DNA of 64,000 bases, taken from NCBI RefSeq assembly GCF_013004695.1, contig NZ_JABEMG010000007.1, positions 1 to 64,000 of the forward strand, written 5' to 3'. The notes under the pieces are model-generated. The model did no database searches and was not told the DNA's origin. It worked only from the letters and a program-made list of their open reading frames with translations. The first letter of the stretch is position 1. Each line of letters opens with the position of its first letter. Position numbers and translations under genes: made by a program. This document shows, piece after piece, positions 61,695-64,000 of the stretch. The DNA is from Promicromonospora citrea (GTDB taxonomy: Bacteria > Actinomycetota > Actinomycetes > Actinomycetales > Cellulomonadaceae).

Positions 61695-61888
61695 GACGTC
61701 CTCCTGGGGGCCGGGCCGCGCCCGCGCGCGGCGTCCTGCCCCTCCTGTGTCGCGGGTCCCGGTCGTCTTGCGCGGACCTGTGGGTGATCGCGCAGGTCGC
61801 GTGCGGCGAGGCGGATGCGACAGATGTCGGTGGCGCCGGGCACAATCTGCTGCGACCGGAGTGCGACGAGAAGCGAGGTAGCGAGACG

Positions 61889-64000
61889 GTGTCAGGGATC
61901 AACCGGCGGATCGCCGAGGAGCTGGGCGTCAGGGAGGGGCAGGTGGCTGCGGCGGTCGACCTGCTCGACGGCGGCGCGACGGTGCCGTTCATCGCCCGCT
62001 ACCGCAAGGAGGTCACGGGCACGCTCGACGACGCCCAGCTGCGTACGCTCGAGGAGCGCCTGCGCTACCTGCGCGAGCTGGAGGACAGGCGCGCGGCGAT
62101 CCTCGGCTCGATCGACGAGCAGGGCAAGCTCACCGACGAGCTGCGGGCCCAGATCCTCTCGGCGGAGACCAAGTCGCGCCTCGAGGACATCTACCTGCCG
62201 TACAAGCCGAAGCGGCGCACCAAGGCGCAGATCGCGCGCGAGGCCGGTCTCGAGCCGCTCGCCGACGCGCTGCTCGCCGACCCGACGCTGGACCCGGCCA
62301 CGACGGCCGGCGGCTACGTCGACGCCGACAAGGGGGTCGCCGACGCACAGGCCGCGCTCGACGGTGCCCGCGCGATCCTCGTCGAGCGCATGGGCGAGGA
62401 CGCCGACCTCATCGGCACGCTGCGCGAGCGGCTGTGGGTCAAGGGCCGCATGCTGTCGGCGGTGCGCGACGGCGCGCAGGAGAAGGGCGCCAAGTTCTCC
62501 GACTACTTCGAGTTCTCCGAGGCGCTGTCGACCCTGCCCTCGCACCGGGTGCTCGCGCTGTTCCGTGGCGAGAAGGAGGACGTGCTCGAGCTGACGATCG
62601 AGCCGGAGGAGGGCATCGAGCCGGGCGTACCGACGTCCTACGAGGCCACGATCGCGCACCGGTTCGAGATCGCGGACCAGGGCCGTCCCGCCGACCGCTG
62701 GCTCCGGGACACCGTGCGCTGGGCGTGGCGCACGAAGATCCTGGTGCACCTCGGCATCGACGTGCGCCTGCGGCTGCGCTCCGAGGCGGAGGACGAGGCG
62801 GTGCGCGTGTTCGCCGCCAACCTGCGGGACCTGCTGCTCGCCGCTCCCGCCGGCACGCGGCCCACGATGGGCCTCGACCCGGGGCTGCGCACCGGCGTCA
62901 AGGTCGCCGTCGTCGATGCGACCGGCAAGGTCGTCGAGCACGCGACCATCTACCCGCACGCCCCCGCCAACCGGTGGGACGAGTCGCTGGCGGTGCTCGC
63001 CCGGCTCGCACAGAAGCACCAGGTCGAGCTGGTGGCGATCGGCAACGGCACCGCGTCGCGCGAGACCGAGCGGCTCGCGGCCGACCTCATGAAGAAGGCC
63101 CCGCAGCTCGGTCTCACCAAGGCGGTCGTGTCGGAGGCGGGCGCGTCCGTGTACTCGGCGTCGGCGTACGCGAGCGCCGAGCTGCCCGACCTCGACGTGT
63201 CCATCCGTGGTGCCGTGTCCATCGCACGGCGCCTGCAGGACCCGCTGGCGGAGCTCGTGAAGATCGACCCCAAGTCGATCGGCGTGGGGCAGTACCAGCA
63301 CGACGTCACGGAGTCCAAGCTCTCGCGGTCGCTCGACGCCGTGGTCGAGGACTGCGTGAACGGCGTCGGCGTCGACCTCAACACGGCGTCGGTGCCGCTG
63401 CTCTCGCGCGTCTCCGGCATCACCTCGACGCTCGCTGAGAACATCGTGGCGCACCGCGACGCGAACGGGCCGTACCCGTCGCGTGCCGCGCTGAAGGACG
63501 TGCCGCGCCTCGGGCCGAAGGCGTTCGAGCAGTGCGCGGGCTTCCTCAAGGTCACCGGCGGTGCGGAGCCGCTCGACGGGTCGGCCGTGCACCCCGAGGC
63601 GTACCCGCTGGCGCGGCGCATCGTCACGGCGTCGGGCACGGACGTGCGCGCGCTCATCGGCAACGGCGGGGCGCTGCGCACCCTGCGGCCCACCGACTTC
63701 GTGGACGAGACGTTCGGCCTGCCCACGGTCACCGACATCTTCGCCGAGCTGGAGAAGCCCGGTCGCGACCCGCGCCCCGCGTTCACGACGGCGTCCTTCG
63801 CCGACGGCGTCGAGACGCTGAACGACCTGGTGCCCGGCATGGTCCTCGAGGGACAGGTCACCAACGTGGCGGCGTTCGGCGCGTTCGTCGACGTCGGGGT
63901 GCACCAGGACGGGCTCGTGCACGTCTCGGCGATGTCGAAGAGCTTCGTGAGCGATCCGCGCGAGGTCGTGAAGTCGGGCGACATCGTGAAGGTCAAGGTC
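61889..64000 (+). CDS. tex: RNA-binding transcription accessory protein Tex (3' end cut by window edge)
   Basis: 704 codons visible, open to the window end; the full protein should be ~770 or more residues. The N-terminal Tex domain is seen ([41 protein letters not shown]), then a YqgF/RNase H-like domain near residue 328 ([16 protein letters not shown]), helix-hairpin-helix near 535 ([17 protein letters not shown]) and the beginning of the S1 RNA-binding domain near 649 ([21 protein letters not shown]). It acts with RNA polymerase/RNA. Start GTG 61889 leaves a 194-bp gap to the serpin gene. Confidence 0.95.
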   Translation, partial: MSGINRRIAEELGVREGQVAAAVDLLDGGATVPFIARYRKEVTGTLDDAQLRTLEERLRYLRELEDRRAAILGSIDEQGKLTDELRAQILSAETKSRLEDIYLPYKPKRRTKAQIAREAGLEPLADALLADPTLDPATTAGGYVDADKGVADAQAALDGARAILVERMGEDADLIGTLRERLWVKGRMLSAVRDGAQEKGAKFSDYFEFSEALSTLPSHRVLALFRGEKEDVLELTIEPEEGIEPGVPTSYEATIAHRFEIADQGRPADRWLRDTVRWAWRTKILVHLGIDVRLRLRSEAEDEAVRVFAANLRDLLLAAPAGTRPTMGLDPGLRTGVKVAVVDATGKVVEHATIYPHAPANRWDESLAVLARLAQKHQVELVAIGNGTASRETERLAADLMKKAPQLGLTKAVVSEAGASVYSASAYASAELPDLDVSIRGAVSIARRLQDPLAELVKIDPKSIGVGQYQHDVTESKLSRSLDAVVEDCVNGVGVDLNTASVPLLSRVSGITSTLAENIVAHRDANGPYPSRAALKDVPRLGPKAFEQCAGFLKVTGGAEPLDGSAVHPEAYPLARRIVTASGTDVRALIGNGGALRTLRPTDFVDETFGLPTVTDIFAELEKPGRDPRPAFTTASFADGVETLNDLVPGMVLEGQVTNVAAFGAFVDVGVHQDGLVHVSAMSKSFVSDPREVVKSGDIVKVKV

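Noticed and set aside
61873-61881. GCGAGGTAG before tex as another copy of the 16-bp repeat
   Set aside because: Only nine bases match, the following bases differ, and one chance match of this length is expected in a window of this size.

Overview
The window is about 64 kb of very GC-rich DNA with dense, mostly co-directional short operons. It looks like the chromosome of a high-GC Gram-positive bacterium, most likely a Micrococcales actinobacterium of the Cellulomonadaceae/Promicromonosporaceae type. Support for this comes from a Tad-pilus tail, a secreted GH10 xylanase with a family-2 cellulose-binding module, a one-piece tmRNA, GTG starts, many leaderless promoters (TANNNT six to eight bases before the start codon) and actinobacterial families such as DUF3039, DUF2017, DUF3054 and DUF4916. 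The family-level placement is inference. There is no sign of phage, plasmid, transposase or CRISPR.

Layout. 1-3.4 kb: end of a Tad pilus cluster (TadC tail, pilin-like peptide, two TadE-like proteins, TadG-like protein), split by a divergent xylanase gene. 3.4-9.4 kb: ankyrin protein, prfB, ftsE-ftsX-LytM peptidase, smpB and ssrA, i.e. division and ribosome-rescue genes. 9.4-13 kb: GH20 hexosaminidase, a D-serine-dehydratase-like PLP enzyme, RidA, and a DUF4349 lipoprotein on the other strand. 14.2-20.4 kb: ROK repressor, sugar ABC transporter without an ATPase, ROK kinase and nagB, an amino-sugar (GlcNAc/chitin oligomer) uptake and catabolism operon that fits with the GH20 enzyme.

20.4-31.7 kb: AAA+ ATPase, DUF3039 protein plus SF2 helicase, pncB, clpS-DUF2017, murI plus a metallo-beta-lactamase-fold hydrolase, rph, an HxlR regulator divergent from an internally deleted MFS protein, and rdgB. 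31.8-39.6 kb: DUF3054 protein, then a LytS/LytTR two-component system downstream of a DUF485 protein and sodium:solute symporter, then a second symporter with a DUF4212 partner. 39.7-45.3 kb: ABC-F protein, thioredoxin, DUF4916 protein, tRNA-Leu, glutaryl-CoA-dehydrogenase-like enzyme, Bcp peroxiredoxin, a GroES-like protein and two tRNA-Lys genes. 45.3-53.2 kb: a large secreted metallophosphoesterase coupled to a HupE/UreJ-like membrane protein, an alpha/beta hydrolase divergent from a TetR regulator, a striking 16-bp direct/inverted repeat array, and trmB. 53.3-64 kb: a third symporter with a DUF485 partner, FdhF-like molybdoenzyme and FdhD, an OFA-type MFS carrier with a 49-residue partner, a lipoprotein serpin and the start of tex (cut by the window edge).

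A recurring theme is carboxylate transport. Three symporter operons and one OFA carrier each have a tiny membrane partner gene overlapping or abutting them. Two of these operons have CRP/GlxR-like TGTG-N8-CACA sites upstream, and one carries its own LytS/LytTR sensor pair. The least explained DNA is the repeat array at 52228-52369, a large wobble-paired inverted repeat after rdgB, and a triple CGCGARCGGTCG motif upstream of the DUF4212 symporter operon.
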